Assembly (NCBI RefSeq): GCF_027596085.1
Contig: NC_072467.1
Coordinates: 13,447,976 to 13,511,975, forward strand
Source of the DNA: Anoplopoma fimbria
Lineage: Eukaryota; Chordata; Actinopteri; Perciformes; Anoplopomatidae
Length of the DNA: 64,000 bases
Direction of reading: 5' to 3'
The position numbers and the translations under genes were made by a program. How positions within the stretch are numbered: the first letter of the stretch is position 1; each line of letters starts with the position of its first letter. Shown piece by piece: positions 51,881 through 64,000 of the stretch. The notes beneath the pieces were generated by a model. That model was given only the letters and a program-made list of their open reading frames with translations, had not been told where the DNA came from and ran no database searches.

Positions 51881-53471
51881 CAGTCAGGTCCATAAATATT
51901 TGGACATTGACACAATTTTCAGCATTTTGGCTCTGTACACAACCACAATGGATTTGAAAGGAAACAATCAAGATGTGCTTTGAGTGCAGACTTTCAGCTT
52001 AAATTTGAGGGTATTTACATCCAAATCAGGTGAACGGTGTAGGAATTACAAGACATTTTATATGTGGTCCCTCCCTTTTGAAGGGACCAAAAGTAATTGG
52101 ACAATTGGCTGATCAGCTGTTCATAGGCCAGGTGTGTGTTATTCCCTCATTATTTCATTAACAAGGAGCACATAAAAGGTCTAGAGTTCATTTCAAGTGT
52201 GGGATTTGCATTTGGAATCTGTTGCTGTCAATTCTCAATATGAAGTCCAAAGAGCTGTCGCTATCAGTAAAGCAAGCCATCATTAGGCTGAAGAATCAAA
52301 ACAAACCCATCAGAGAGGTAGCAAACACATTAGGTGTGGCCAAATCAACTGTTTGGTACATTCTTAAAAAGAAAGAAAAGCACTGGTGAGCTCAGCAACA
52401 CCAAAAGACCCGGAAGACCAAGGAAAAAAACAGCGGTTGACGACCGAAGAATTCTTTACCAGGTGAAGAAAAACCCCTTCACAACAGTTGGCCAGATCAA
52501 CAACACTCTCCAAGAGGTATGCGTATCTGTGTCAAAGTCAACAATCAAGAGAAGACTTCACCAGAGTAAATACAGAGGGTTCACCACAAGATGTAAACCA
52601 TTGGTGAGCCTCAAAAACAGGAAGACCTGTTCTAGGTCTAAAAAAGCCTGTACAGTTCTGAAACAACATCCTATGGACAGATGAGACAAAGATCAACTTG
52701 TACCAGAATGATGGAAAGAGAAGAGTATGGAGAAGGGAAGGAACTGCTCATGATCCAAAGCATACCACCTCATCAGTGAAGCATGGTGGTGGTAGTGTTA
52801 TGGCATGGGCATGTATGGCTGCCAATGGAACTGGTTCCCTCGTATTTATTGATGATGTGACTGCTGACAAAAGCAGCAGGATGAATTCTGAAGTGTTTCG
52901 GCCAATATTATCTGAACTGAATGGACAATGACCCGAAGCATACTGCAAACGCAACCAAAGAGTTTATAAAGGCAAATAAGTGGAATGTTCTGCAATGGCC
53001 AAGTCAATCACCTGACCTGAATCCAATTGAGCACGCATTTCACTTGCTGAAGACAAAGCTGAAGGGAAACTGCCCAAGGAACAAGCAGGAACTGAAGACA
53101 GTTGCAGTAGAGGCCTGGCAGAGCATCACCAGGGATGAAACCCAGCGTCTGGTGATGTCTATGGGTTCCAGACTTCAGGCTGTAATTGACTGCAAAGGAT
53201 TTGCAACCAAATATTAAAAGTGACAATTAGATTTATGATTATGTTACTTTGTCCAATTACTTTTGGTCCCTTCAAAAGGGGGGACCATGTATATAATTTG
53301 TTGTAATAGCTACAGTGTTCACCTGATTTGGTTGTAAATACCCTCAAATTAAAGCTTAACGTCTGCACTCAAAGCACATCTTGATTGTGTCATTTCAAAT
53401 TCATTGTGGTTGTGTACAGAGCCAAAATTATCAAAATTGTGTCAATGTCCAAATATTTATGGACCTGACTG
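51881..53471 (+). mobile_element. second Tc1-like transposon, degenerate
   Basis: The ends are CAGTCAGGTCCATAAATATT and its reverse complement, flanked by TA at 51879-51880 and 53472-53473. Inverted arms of about 224 bp (51881-52104, 53249-53471) have diverged by many substitutions. It is a different Tc1 family from the element at 43.5 kb. It lies upstream of the syt9 anchor exon, opposite in orientation to syt9. Confidence 0.92.
52240..53217 (+). pseudogene. Tc1-like transposase remnant
   Basis: The start MKSKELSLSVKQAIIRLKNQ runs to a stop after the first helix-turn-helix (52387). The next frame holds KRPGRPRKKT and the second helix-turn-helix, ending at 52684. A further frame holds the HGGGSVMAWACM box and ends at 52931. 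The last frame begins [15 protein letters not shown] and keeps [11 protein letters not shown], ending at 53217. The first catalytic region (WTDETK) spans the frame change near 52685. A short deletion appears to remove the segment before MDNDPKH. Several disablements mark an old, dead copy. Confidence 0.85.
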
Positions 53472-53768
53472 TATGTTTTTCTAAACGACTGGACTCATTT
53501 ATAGATGTATTAAGCATCACTGTGTTGAACTGAAGTGATCAAAAAACCTATTTTCTCCTGGATGGTAATTAAAGTAGTAAAATGAAAATAAAACGCTACA
53601 AAACTATTTGGTCAGGTTAAGTAAAAACATGGTTTAATTTTAAATAATCAATTTTGTCACTTTATGGTACAAGAACAGCTGTCTCCTGGGAGTCGTCCTT
53701 GTTTTCGTCTTAGAGCTTTAACCTTTTCACAGGTTCTTTTCAGTTCAAGAAACGTAATTGCAAAATTT

Positions 53769-53956
53769 GGTCACTTCAAAATGTCAGTGTTTGGTTGTAT
53801 TTAGCTCCACCCTCTGTCACTTCTGGTTGGGAAACAACAAGATGGCGATGGCCAAAAACCAAGATGGCGACGGCCTAAATGCTGAACCCAGTCTTTCAAA
53901 ACCATAGTCCACAAAACAATGGGTGACTAAGTCCAATTCGTATATACAGTCTATAG
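53769..53956 (+). repeat. dispersed repeat family A, shorter variant
   Basis: TTTAGCTCCACCCTCTGTCA, CAAGATGGCGACGGCCTAAA and TATATACAGTCTATAG match the copy at 10752-10960. Confidence 0.7.
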
Positions 53957-56900
53957 ATGCGAGTCAATTTGACTATTCACCATCAAGGAAACGAAAAAGT
54001 CAATGGGAGCAAATGGGAGGTGAATCATAATTACAATAGATCAGTTATTATATACAAAAAGGATGGAAGTCATTATTCTGGGATTGGGAGTTTTTGTGGA
54101 ATTTAGTGGAGCGAAAAATCTACTCCTGTGTCACCCTCTAGTCTGAATACTTTCTGAAGACACTGTAAGCCAGCTTCCTGCTCATCATCTTTGCTATACA
54201 AGCAGTGTAAATATCTGCCACAGACATGCCACCTTCATCAAGTCAAGGCATAGAACATGTAATTAACTGGCACAAGATGTGGAGATTGCGGCGTTGATTG
54301 GTATCCATCGCAACAATTACCGTTGGCCTCTCCAGCAAAGCAGGGGGCTGTGAACATGGGCAGAGTAGGGAGGCTCAGGATCTATTTTATGTCCATTTAA
54401 TTGCCATTTTCATTCATGTTGCAAATTGGGCCACAGTGATGTCATGGCACAGCGTCCATCAGCTGTCAAAAGAGAACGACCTGCTTTGACATCACCGATT
54501 AGGGCACAGCAAACATGACTGAACATGTTAGCCCACAGACTGCGGTGCAGCAACGTTGCCGCTATGTAATTCAGTGTTGATTTACCCTCTCAGATTTTTA
54601 AAGAACAGCTTGTCCTACGCCTGAAAATGCAAATATGATAGTTGGCTCAGACTTCAATGTTTCCAAAAATCAAAGCTCAAGAAAACAGCTTGAACAACAG
54701 CAATTGTTTCTGATCTGGGGGATGGCTCGTTAAGAGCGTTGGTTGACACCTTGGTTTGTGTGACTTCTCAGAGTACACTAGAACACTAAATAAATAAAAA
54801 AATATCCAACCATAAAAACAACAGCCCGGTATTGCTAACTCTTTTCCAATGAAAGCAGCTAGCAGTGCTAGCTCAAAAAGTTGCTAGGGGAAAAGTCGCC
54901 AAGGCGGCAACCCTGCGGGCTTGTCCCTTCCAGCCTACCTCCAAAGCCATTCCCAAACAATGTTCATTATGAACGTAAACAACGAACACGAATAGTGTTA
55001 GCACTCACAGCTGTTAAGCTAGCAGCTCCTAGAAGACGGCAATGACGTTCAATGAATGCAAGGATACAAATACCAGATTTTTGTCTTTTTTTTGGTCAGA
55101 GCATTTGATTTGTCTGATTGCTGTCGAAATGTAAAGAGAATTACAACAAATATACCAAGAATGTTTAAAGAGAAGATCACCAACCCCAGCCTTAATATCC
55201 CAATAAAATGGGCAAAGACCTAAAGTGATATGAATATGTTTGCAAAGCGCTGCTATCAGAGCACAGTAGGCGCTAAGATTTGTGAAATGAGGCTGGCAGG
55301 AACACAGTCAGCCCTCTTGTGTGTGCAGCTATGGGCACAACCACCAGCTGGGGTGAATAGAAAGCAGCGGAGAGATGATATACAGCGAGTGTTCCCCAAC
55401 ACAGTGCAGGGTTTATGTTCTCACAGGACAGGAGATGCAGCTTGTTCCGCTGTGCCCCGGCTTTGAAGTGCCAAAAAGGTGATTCATTTGTATAAAAAAA
55501 CATTTTTTGAAAGAAATATTCCACTGCCAGATTTCAGCTTTTCTGAATATAAATGAAATTACAGCGAATATCAGTAATTTCTCCCCTTATATAAACTTTG
55601 ATTCCATCCAAGGCTTTCCACTTTCCATTCAAACCGTCTTCCTTTCTAAATATTTGAGACCAAAAATAAATAAATATTGAAAACACTGTTGCTCCTTATT
55701 TCATAAGTTTGGCTTTGAGAATAGGTTAAACAGCCCCTGGATTCATTCAGTTACCTTTTCTAAAGCCGCATGGTGTCTCCGCTTTTCAAGTCCTTTTTGC
55801 AGGATGTAATCAAGGCGCCCACGTCTAAACCCTGTACAGCTGGTGGCAGTTAATTGGATCCAGGAGCTTCAATAATCAATAAGCAAAAGGAAGTCGACAG
55901 TTGTAATTACAAAAAAAGGTTAGAGAGGTTTTGATTAGTGTAATTGTCTGTGGTGGGGTTGTTTGAGTTTATGTATGCAGGAAAAACTGGTGCAAGTATA
56001 AAGCTTGTAATACTTACTAAGGCATTACAGGTGGCTGACATCAAAGTCTAGGTGGACAATAGGGCAGTAAAATCCCCTGCTGAGTTCTCATTTGGTACTT
56101 TCGGAACAAAGAACATACATGTCCATCATAACCATAATTCAAAAAGCTCTCTTTTACTTAAAATATCCAACTGTGATTGTTCTGACTGATATTACAATTG
56201 CGGTATGATTTGTGACATTAGTGGGAATGATATTTTCCACATCATTACTCTCATTTTTACTTAAAAAACATATTCAATTGGTGGGATGTTTGAAGGGACC
56301 TGTACCAAACAAAGATGTTTTCTTAAGCCTGTAGAATGTGAATCAAATATTAGCAATATTTAATTTAAAATGGTATTTATGACTGAAATTGTAGCAATTT
56401 TGCGATTCCTCGGAAATCAATTGTATAGCCCTACTTGTATATTCAGACAAATACATTCAACAAATATGTAATTATTATGCTTTGAAGAGCTATTTTAATG
56501 TTGTGACTATGAAATTTGTATAAAGAGTTTGGAATCCTTTTTTAGACTTTCCAAAAACCTTAATCATGTTTAGACCTGTCTAGTACTCTTGTTCTCATCC
56601 TCAAAGCCTTTTCTCTTGTAACGTTATAAGTTAAAACATACACTTTTCAAAAAAGAACCAAAGGGGTTAAACTAATCTTGGTGTCGAATGTCCAAGTATG
56701 TAAGCTAGATAGCCAAATGAGTTGTTAGAATGAAAACACAGCCTGGCTTTACATGTTTCTTCATCATATTAATAAAGCTAGGATTTACTAGGCCTTCACT
56801 GCAATACCAATTTCTGCTCCTTCCATTTCTTCTTCATTAACTGGTTGAGGATTTAGGTTTTTTTTGCCTGGAACATGCAACTATAGCCACAGTCCTTTAG

Positions 56901-57124
56901 CCATCAAGTGAGAATTGTGTGTGAACTTTGAGATGTTGGGCTATTTTGCTTCCATACATGTAGTGGAACGAAAACATTCACAATACATTTAAGTATATGT
57001 TTAACTACTGTGTCGATTTGCGATTTCTCCTAAATTCACCAAAAGTTAGCATTATTATAATGCCTCAATTTCAAATTAAAATCAAACATTTCAGAAAATG
57101 TGTAATATAAATATAACATTGTGT

Positions 57125-57180
57125 TAATGTAATTAATCAACTGGGGAAGTTTCATGGGGATATCTATTGGTGTGTTTTTT
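57125..57180 (+). repeat. diverged direct repeat, copy 1
   Basis: ATCAACTGGGGAAGTTTCAT followed by GGGGATATCTATTGGTGTG. The pair is at 57628-57685. Confidence 0.7.
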
Positions 57181-57627
57181 AACCCTGTTCACATCATCAA
57201 AATTATTTTAATTTTACAAAACATATCTTTAAACGCTATTTTCTCAAAATTAGTTTTTTCTCAGATTCTGAGCAAGAAATATCCACTTCAGTAGCACTTA
57301 CATACACCAAACTTTCCAGTTTCATTCCTATCTATAATCTGAAGGATTTTACAGAGGGATTTCTTCATAAATCATTCACAGCCTGATTTAAATTTTATGA
57401 CTAAAAACAAGGTGAAAATAGATTCTTTTTTTCATTGCCGTTGACTGTATTTTCTGATTTATGGAGTGATAAAAAAATATATATATAATTCCCTCTGTAA
57501 AAAAACGTTGACTCCATTCGTCAACTAAATGAAATAAGAATTTTGAACCTGGCTTTATCCAATGCAAATAAGATCATATATTAAAAGATAATGGCTCATT
57601 TGCATATTTAAACATAACATTAATTAT

Positions 57628-57685
57628 CTTAATGTAAGAAATCAACTGGGGAAGTTTAATGGTGATATCTTTAAGGGGTTTTTTT
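57628..57685 (+). repeat. diverged direct repeat, copy 2
   Basis: ATCAACTGGGGAAGTTTAAT followed by GGTGATATCTTTAAGGGG. It lies about 500 bp from copy 1, suggesting an old segmental tandem duplication. Confidence 0.7.
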
Positions 57686-57866
57686 CCCCTATTCAACTGT
57701 ATCTCCCCTTAAGACTATTTTTGAGACGCTGTTTTTATCCAACTCATGGAGCTAAAGTTAGTTTAATAAGCTACAGCTTATAAAAGAGCTAGGAATTTAG
57801 AGTGGTAAATGTGCCGTAATCATGGTGAACTGCCTCGTATGTTTTTTAGGGGAGTTTTTCCTGTGC

Positions 57867-57983
57867 CGATGTGAGGGAAGGACAGAGGATGACGCATGTG
57901 CACAGATTGTAAAGCCCTCTGAGGCAAATTTATAATTTGTGATTCTGGGCTATACAAAATAAACTGAATTGAATTGAATTGTA
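57867..57983 (+). mobile_element. Rex1-like LINE 3' tail
   Basis: TTGTAAAGCCCTCTGAGGCA followed by GGGCTATACAAAATAAACTG and the pentamer array GAATTGAATTGAATTG, the tail form of Rex1/Babar LINEs. No coding part is left. Confidence 0.65.
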
Positions 57984-59554
57984 TGTGCCATGCAAGAATG
58001 GTCAAAAAGGTCCATTCTGCATTACTTGATAAAAGAAATGCATCTAAGGTTTTGAAGCAACAGAGAGAATGTCTCACCACCAGGAAGCACATCATTGGGA
58101 GAGATCAGAGTCTGATTCTCATTGTCCAACACTGCAAATGGATTTTTCCTGATAGAAGCCTTGGCATGGGCGTTCTCCTGCCTCTGATGCGAATCAAGCT
58201 TAAAACCCAAAAGCGAACAGACACACAGATGGCTGCTTTTATTGATTTTGACTAAATCTCCCTTTGATGAGGCGTTGTGAGAATCAACAACACACTCTAG
58301 GGCGGCTGATTATCCAACTATGCTGTAGAAAGGAGCAGAAAGAGAATCCACCAGCACCCAACTATGAAACTTAAATGTTGCTCCCAGTCCTGCATGTTTA
58401 ATTTTGCATTTGCCATATTGCAGCATGGTCCCACCAAGTAGCGTGCCAATTTCTTAAGTCATTTTGCATCTTATTGCAACGCATTTTTATTTTTGCGTGT
58501 CCAATGTTCTGCTCGAACCGTCAACTTATTTCTGTTGGCTATTTAGCTAATGTACGTAAATTAATTTATGCATCAAACGTCCTTATTTTAACCCAAACCA
58601 CAACCTTTTTTGACCAGGTAGTTTTGTTGCGACCGCGCGTCCAAATGTCAAAAGCGCTTAAAATGCGCGACACGCCACACGAAATGTCCTCAAAAAGTGG
58701 TGTTCTATTTACACGCCTTCCGTGAGATCATGTTGGTTATTGTGACATGCGCTCACACTAACACATGCAGACACACCATCACATTTGTCTCCTGTCGGGG
58801 GCTAGGAGAGTTTCCAAGCAGGAATTAGGATTTATTCATTAACCTTTTGAGTGTGCGTGTATCCATCTGTGCAATCTTTATTCTGTATTCAAAGTGTTTA
58901 ACCCTCAGCACCCTACCGACAGATTGCCTTTCTTCTCACACATACAAATCAAAAGGCACCGACATCATACACATTCTGCTGGAGCTGAATTATAGAGTAG
59001 CTTCTGTCTGGAAACAATATACATCCATAAATTGATTTTATCTCCAATATCAAAAGTAATCCCATGATCTGTACAGCTGTGGTTACAGTGCACATCGAAA
59101 CTTCCTGAAAACTAATTTAGCATGGCTTTGCCTGTCCCTCCCAACTCTATCTCTTTCATTTTGTACCAAGAATACATTATCATCAGGGATGAAAACGCTT
59201 TCTCCCTAGGACACATGCCAACCTCTGCAGATTGGTGGTCAAGGAATGTTTGGTGAATTACAATCAAACACAAAGGACATGTGAAACACACACAAAGCCT
59301 TACAACAATCTGAAATCGTTTAATTTAGATTTTTAAAATGCTGCATGTCCATCTGAGCAAGTACATTTGGCCCACTACAACCTACAAGGGGTTAGAAGAT
59401 GTAAGAGGTGACCAGGAGCTGAACTAAATGCAATCACTACAATCATTTGAAAACTACCAGTTGCCAATGCAGAAAGGCTGGAACAGGCATAATGTAATCC
59501 TTCACATTTGTTTCCAGTCTAGGCTAAGGGAGGAGACCTACAACGTGGTTATGG

Positions 59555-59597
59555 TAATTGACCAATATTAGGCGTAGAGCCCAATATTGGTCAATTA
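59555..59597. repeat. perfect hairpin, 15-bp arms
   Basis: TAATTGACCAATATT, a 13-base loop, then its exact reverse complement. Confidence 0.9.
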
Positions 59598-60279
59598 ATC
59601 TGCTATCGGCGTTTTCCTGCTCCAAACTGCCGTTATTAAATCATCCTTTAAAAATCGAATGACCTCCACGCTGAATCTTCGCGAATCATGTGCTGCAGGC
59701 TTTTCAAATATAAACTCCTTAGGATGCTTGACTGTATAAACACAGACTGCCACACAAAACCTCTCTGTGCTTGGCTTTGTTTCTTCTTATTAACTCCATA
59801 CATCATAATAATAACCACAAACAACCACTGACTTCAGGCAGTTAGGGGACGTACCTTTTTATCGTTGGTTTTATTTTGGTTATCTCTGTGGTTGCAAGCA
59901 TTACTGGTGATGAGTGGTTAAAGGCCAAGAGGTCACCATGCCTGTGAGGTAGGTTCATTATAGGCCCATCACACCCACTGTTAAGTCCCTGAGCAGGGCA
60001 GACACTGATCAGAGACACACTAGGTACTCACAATGATGCCAGTTTATTCTTGTTTACTAACCAGCACACCTACACACATAATAACCTTGAATTAAACTAC
60101 TGTACCGGTGTTAACATCATAGCTGAAAGGCTGAATCATCTGAAATTCTCATTAATTTAACACAATTACGCTTTGTATTTCCATTTTGGACTATAAATGA
60201 CTTACTGATGCTCCCAAAGAGAGGTGAAAGGTCCGCTTATAATGATTTTTAATAATTTGCTCTGAGGATGGATCTGCAG

Positions 60280-60612
60280 GTTGGTAAGTCTACCATTGTG
60301 GTCCAAATTGAAATAACTTAAGAACTATTGGATGGATTGCCATTTCATTTGGTAAACATTCATGTCCTAACTTTGTCATACCAAAGCTTTGGTGATCCAT
60401 TAATATTATACCATCATTTTTTGGGGGTTTGGTTGATGACCAATCTAACATTCCATTTAGCATCAGCTGTAACTTGTTTTTTAATGCTAATGACCTAATG
60501 TTAGCATGCTTACACGCTAAACTATGATGGTAAACATTACCTGCTAAGCAACAGCAACTCAGCTTTGTCAATGTGAGCATGTTTGCATTTAGCTCAACAT
60601 TGCCAGACCGGT
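60280..60612 (+). repeat. GTTAGCATGCTAA-type repeat, copy 2
   Basis: It opens with AACTATTGGATGGATTGCCA and continues to AATGTTAGCATGCTTACACG and TGTGAGCATGTTTGCATTTA, a text familiar from teleost interspersed repeats. Confidence 0.55.
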
Positions 60613-63600
60613 CAAAACATTGCCTAAATAAAAAAATGATTAACACCACATTCAGATTAAGTAACGGAGGCTGATGATTATGACCAATTTATCTTTCCGC
60701 TGCCTGCTTCAGTCAGAGAGCGGGCCTCGAGCTACAGCCATCTCATTAAACCCTTCAATGTACGATACTCCATCCTCCGGGGAGCGCAGCACTGAGTGCA
60801 GCTCAATAAGCTGCAACAGCCAAGTTAGCAGCAGGTCAATAAGAGACAATAACTGAGGTGAAAGGGCATGGGAGTGTAGTTCTAAGGGGAAGCATGGGGA
60901 TACACGACTTTTATATTGCAGTGGGGTAAAAATGGGATACTTATGCATGGATAACACCTGAAGGAATGTAGTTGTATGTCGGGGATTCAAATGAGTGCTG
61001 TGAGTAGGTGGATTTCAGATTAAGAGAAGAGAAAACAAGACGAGAGCCATTAACTTTATTGAGCTCATTCAAGATTATCACCAGGGGCTCAAAGATTTCT
61101 AAGCCAAGTATCCAATAATGTTATGTTGCCTGGCAACACTCCTCAAAAATGCAATCAAGGGTGTAATGACAGCTAACCTATTTCCCCAAACATTTAATCA
61201 ATCCCTCATCATGGAGACCAGGAAATGAAAGTCTTTTCTGCATTTCATCTTTCCATGGAACATTGTTGTGGCTATTGACTTGCATCAGTCTCTTCTGCTT
61301 TTAAGTTTAACAGGATGGCAGCACGTAACATATGCAGACAGTTTGCGGACTGTCTGCTGCAACACCGCCTGTTTTTTTTCATAAATTACAGAGACAGTGG
61401 CGGCCTGCCATAATCTTAATTGTCCCGCCACAGTTTCAGAATGTAGAAAATATATTTTTACACCGGCGGGCGCATTTACTCTGCGGTGCAAGCAATTTTA
61501 TAAAGTCATGCCTTCATTTATAAAGGATTAGCAGTTAAGTTTAACATATCACTTGGGAGTAAGTTAAGTTACAACTTGTGAGGCTACCTTTAGTTCCTGT
61601 TTGTATAATTGGCTGCTTTTGATTGAAAAGCAACTGTTTTATATTTAAAGAATAAAGTTAATAACTTGTAGTTACATAGAATTTAGGTGGGGCTTTAAAC
61701 GCAAATATATTGATGGGTTAACTAATATCTAGTGTTACCCAATCCGGGTCAATAACAAGTATTGAAGCTAAACTAAATCTGAATCTGTAGTAGCCAAAAA
61801 AACGCCGCCTTCAGAGTTACACTCCAATCCACTGCCGACTCTTCTTCAGAATCTGTGTTTTGTGGAAAATTTCGGGATCAGATCATTTTCTTGTCATTAT
61901 ACCCCCTGGAACTGTCTATGGAGGCCCTGGCATAATCAGATGTAAATGAATGAGACAAGCCACCAGAGTAATGCCAACCTTAGAAAGAATGACTGAATGT
62001 CAATATACCAGAAATGTAGTAGTTGATACCAGTGCCAGCGAAATTCCAGGTAATTTTACTAACTTGTTATTTATCCTGGATGATCCGCCTCAAGAGTTGT
62101 GTCATGCTCACGCTCACTTGATCGTTTGGTGTATGGTGGTCCAAAAACTCAGGCAGAGCTGACTCAACCAAACTTTTTCCAAATTTGGACAATCACCAAC
62201 CTTAATGAGGAAGTTGACATATATGAAAACATACTTATTTGTATAAACTTATGTATAAAACTGACAACATTTCAGTATCCCAGCCTATTTGCCTCATGGT
62301 GAGACGACAAATGAGGACAAGAAAAAAAAAGCATTGCAATTGCGTCACCAATCCAGCACCCACAGCTGTTGCCTCCATGGAGGTCCACTGAGGAGCAGGC
62401 TGCACACTCAAAAATAGAGCACATTTTCTTTCTAAGGGGTCATTTTTTTCTCAAAGGTAAAATAACAGACACAGAATGGCCCTTCCAAAGCACATTGATT
62501 GTCTGATACAAAGTTACACAGCAGTTTGTGATAGTTTAGGGTACAGATCACAGCCATGGTGTTCTGCAATTTAGTCTCAGATTATTAGAAAGTTCAGTTT
62601 GTTGCTAGTTTGATATGTGTAAAAGGCTTAAGGCTCAGTAAACATAAAGAATAGTAAAGGCTAATGTCAAAATCCTGTAAATCACACAAGTTGACAGTTC
62701 TTTCGGTCAGTGAGGGGAGCTGCTCTGCAAGTATCTAGTGAATGAGACATTGAAGAGAGTTTACTCCCTTCTTCTTAAAGGTTTAGTGCTGAGGATGTAT
62801 TTTTACTATAAATACTGGATTTACTGAATGGCTGTACCACGTGGTGCAAAAAAAGAAAACACTTCACCGCCATCATAGATATTCCAGTTTAACCTCTGGC
62901 AGTGGTGAGCTTGACTTGGACCCATAAACACATTAGGAAGGGGTGGTGGTGGTGGAAAAGTGGTGAGGGATCAGGCCCTTGTCATGTCTCTAGCAACTCC
63001 TGTTTGTTCTGTCTACACCTTTCACAAAAAGTGTAATGTGTAGATTTAATATTTGGGGTGGTGTTGTCTGGCAAAAAACTTGTTACTTCTGTTTAAATTC
63101 CGTAAAATTCATGATGAAGTTGTCAGTGAAGAGACACCACCCTGTAACTCTCATGATTGATGTTCCTTCACCCCAGCACCCCAGCACTGCGGAAATAAGG
63201 ACATGATCCCTCATACAGCAGTTAAAGCTAATAACGCTGTCCTAACCAAAGCGTCGTTGCACAATGTAGCACCCACCCTCTAGTTACCCCTCACGTAAAC
63301 ACTTTTAGCTTTTTAAGCACTGTTACCTTGACTGCACTGTTAACGCTATCGGCACCGTTAGCTGCGAGCCCCCGGCCATGCAGTCGCCATGTTGAGAGCC
63401 GAATGGAGGCACACTCTGAATTTTGTGTTGAGCACTTAATTGACTAAGAACTATTTTGATACATTTCTGGAGGATCAAGAAGTACACATTATAGTTTCAT
63501 GTGGGCTGATAACGTTTGTGCCTGTTATGGCGCGTTAGAAGAACTACATTCCTCATGTCGCTCTATCTGTGAGCGTAAAACCACTTGTTTGGATAGGGGC

Positions 63601-63699
63601 CTTTCTTGAAACTGTTGCAGAAAAATGTCCAGTATCAGAAAGCAGTAGCTCCAAGTCTCTCCCTTCTCCGCTAAGAGGGATAGTTGTTTGTTGTGGATC

Positions 63700-63703
<4 letters not shown>

Positions 63704-63783
<80 letters not shown>
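63704..63783 (+). repeat. (TG)n microsatellite
   Basis: Uninterrupted TG run, followed by a degenerate GTGCGTGC stretch to 63838. Confidence 0.95.
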
Positions 63784-63784
<1 letters not shown>

Positions 63785-64000
63785 ATGCCTGTGCGTGCCT
63801 GTGCATGCGTGCGTGTGCGTGCATGTGTGCGTGCGTGCATTTAGAGCAGTCTAATACAAGAGGAAGTGGGTCATGGCTCCTCAGGGGAACCACTCTGGTA
63901 GCTTGAACTTCCTCTTCATCATACATGTTTAATGATGGATTGTAACATGTTTAAAGGCAGCGGCCCAGCCACAGCTGCTATTAGGAAAAAAAGAAAAATA
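63784..64000. other. end of window, nothing recognised
   Basis: It follows the terminal TG tract. No gene signal was seen. Confidence 0.4.

Larger units (their letters stand above)
53957..63703. other. non-coding apart from listed repeats
   Basis: No ORF with a recognised domain. A locally CpG-rich block at about 58600-58730 (GACCGCGCGTCC, GCGCGACACGCC) stands out from AT-rich surroundings. It could be a repeat or a small regulatory island. Confidence 0.4.

Overview
The window is teleost fish chromosomal DNA. It has spliced genes with AT-rich introns, long (GT)n/(CA)n tracts, Tc1-family transposons, hAT- and Harbinger-like MITEs, a tRNA-derived SINE and LINE tails typical of ray-finned fish. 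No prokaryotic or organellar features were seen. It is mostly intron and intergenic DNA; many long ORFs are only readings through dinucleotide repeats.

The one clear gene is synaptotagmin-9 (syt9) on the minus strand. Seven coding exons lie between 50469 and 23802, with splice sites and phases that all agree. They encode the membrane anchor, the linker, C2A, C2B and a proposed C-terminal tail. The exon with the N-terminal start was not found and probably lies beyond 64000. The 16-kb intron that separates C2A from C2B holds a nearly intact Tc1 element, two MITEs and an unusual 15-bp minisatellite with arms in both orientations. A second, broken Tc1 element lies upstream of the anchor exon.

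A second gene-like unit lies on the plus strand at about 11.58-16.95 kb. It has a TATA box, a short first coding exon, and a large acidic/Ser-Thr-Pro exon ending in 66-bp tandem repeats, followed by two possible further exons. I do not recognise the family. Its first splice donor appears mutated (GG instead of GT) and its repeat tail is frameshifted, so this copy is probably decaying.

The remainder (1-11 kb, 17-23.7 kb, 53.5-64 kb) is non-coding as far as I can see. It holds copies of a dispersed repeat family whose end reads like CTTNTATACAGTCTATGG, a retroelement integrase relic, LINE 3' ends, a 118-bp duplicated segment and two perfect 15-bp hairpins.
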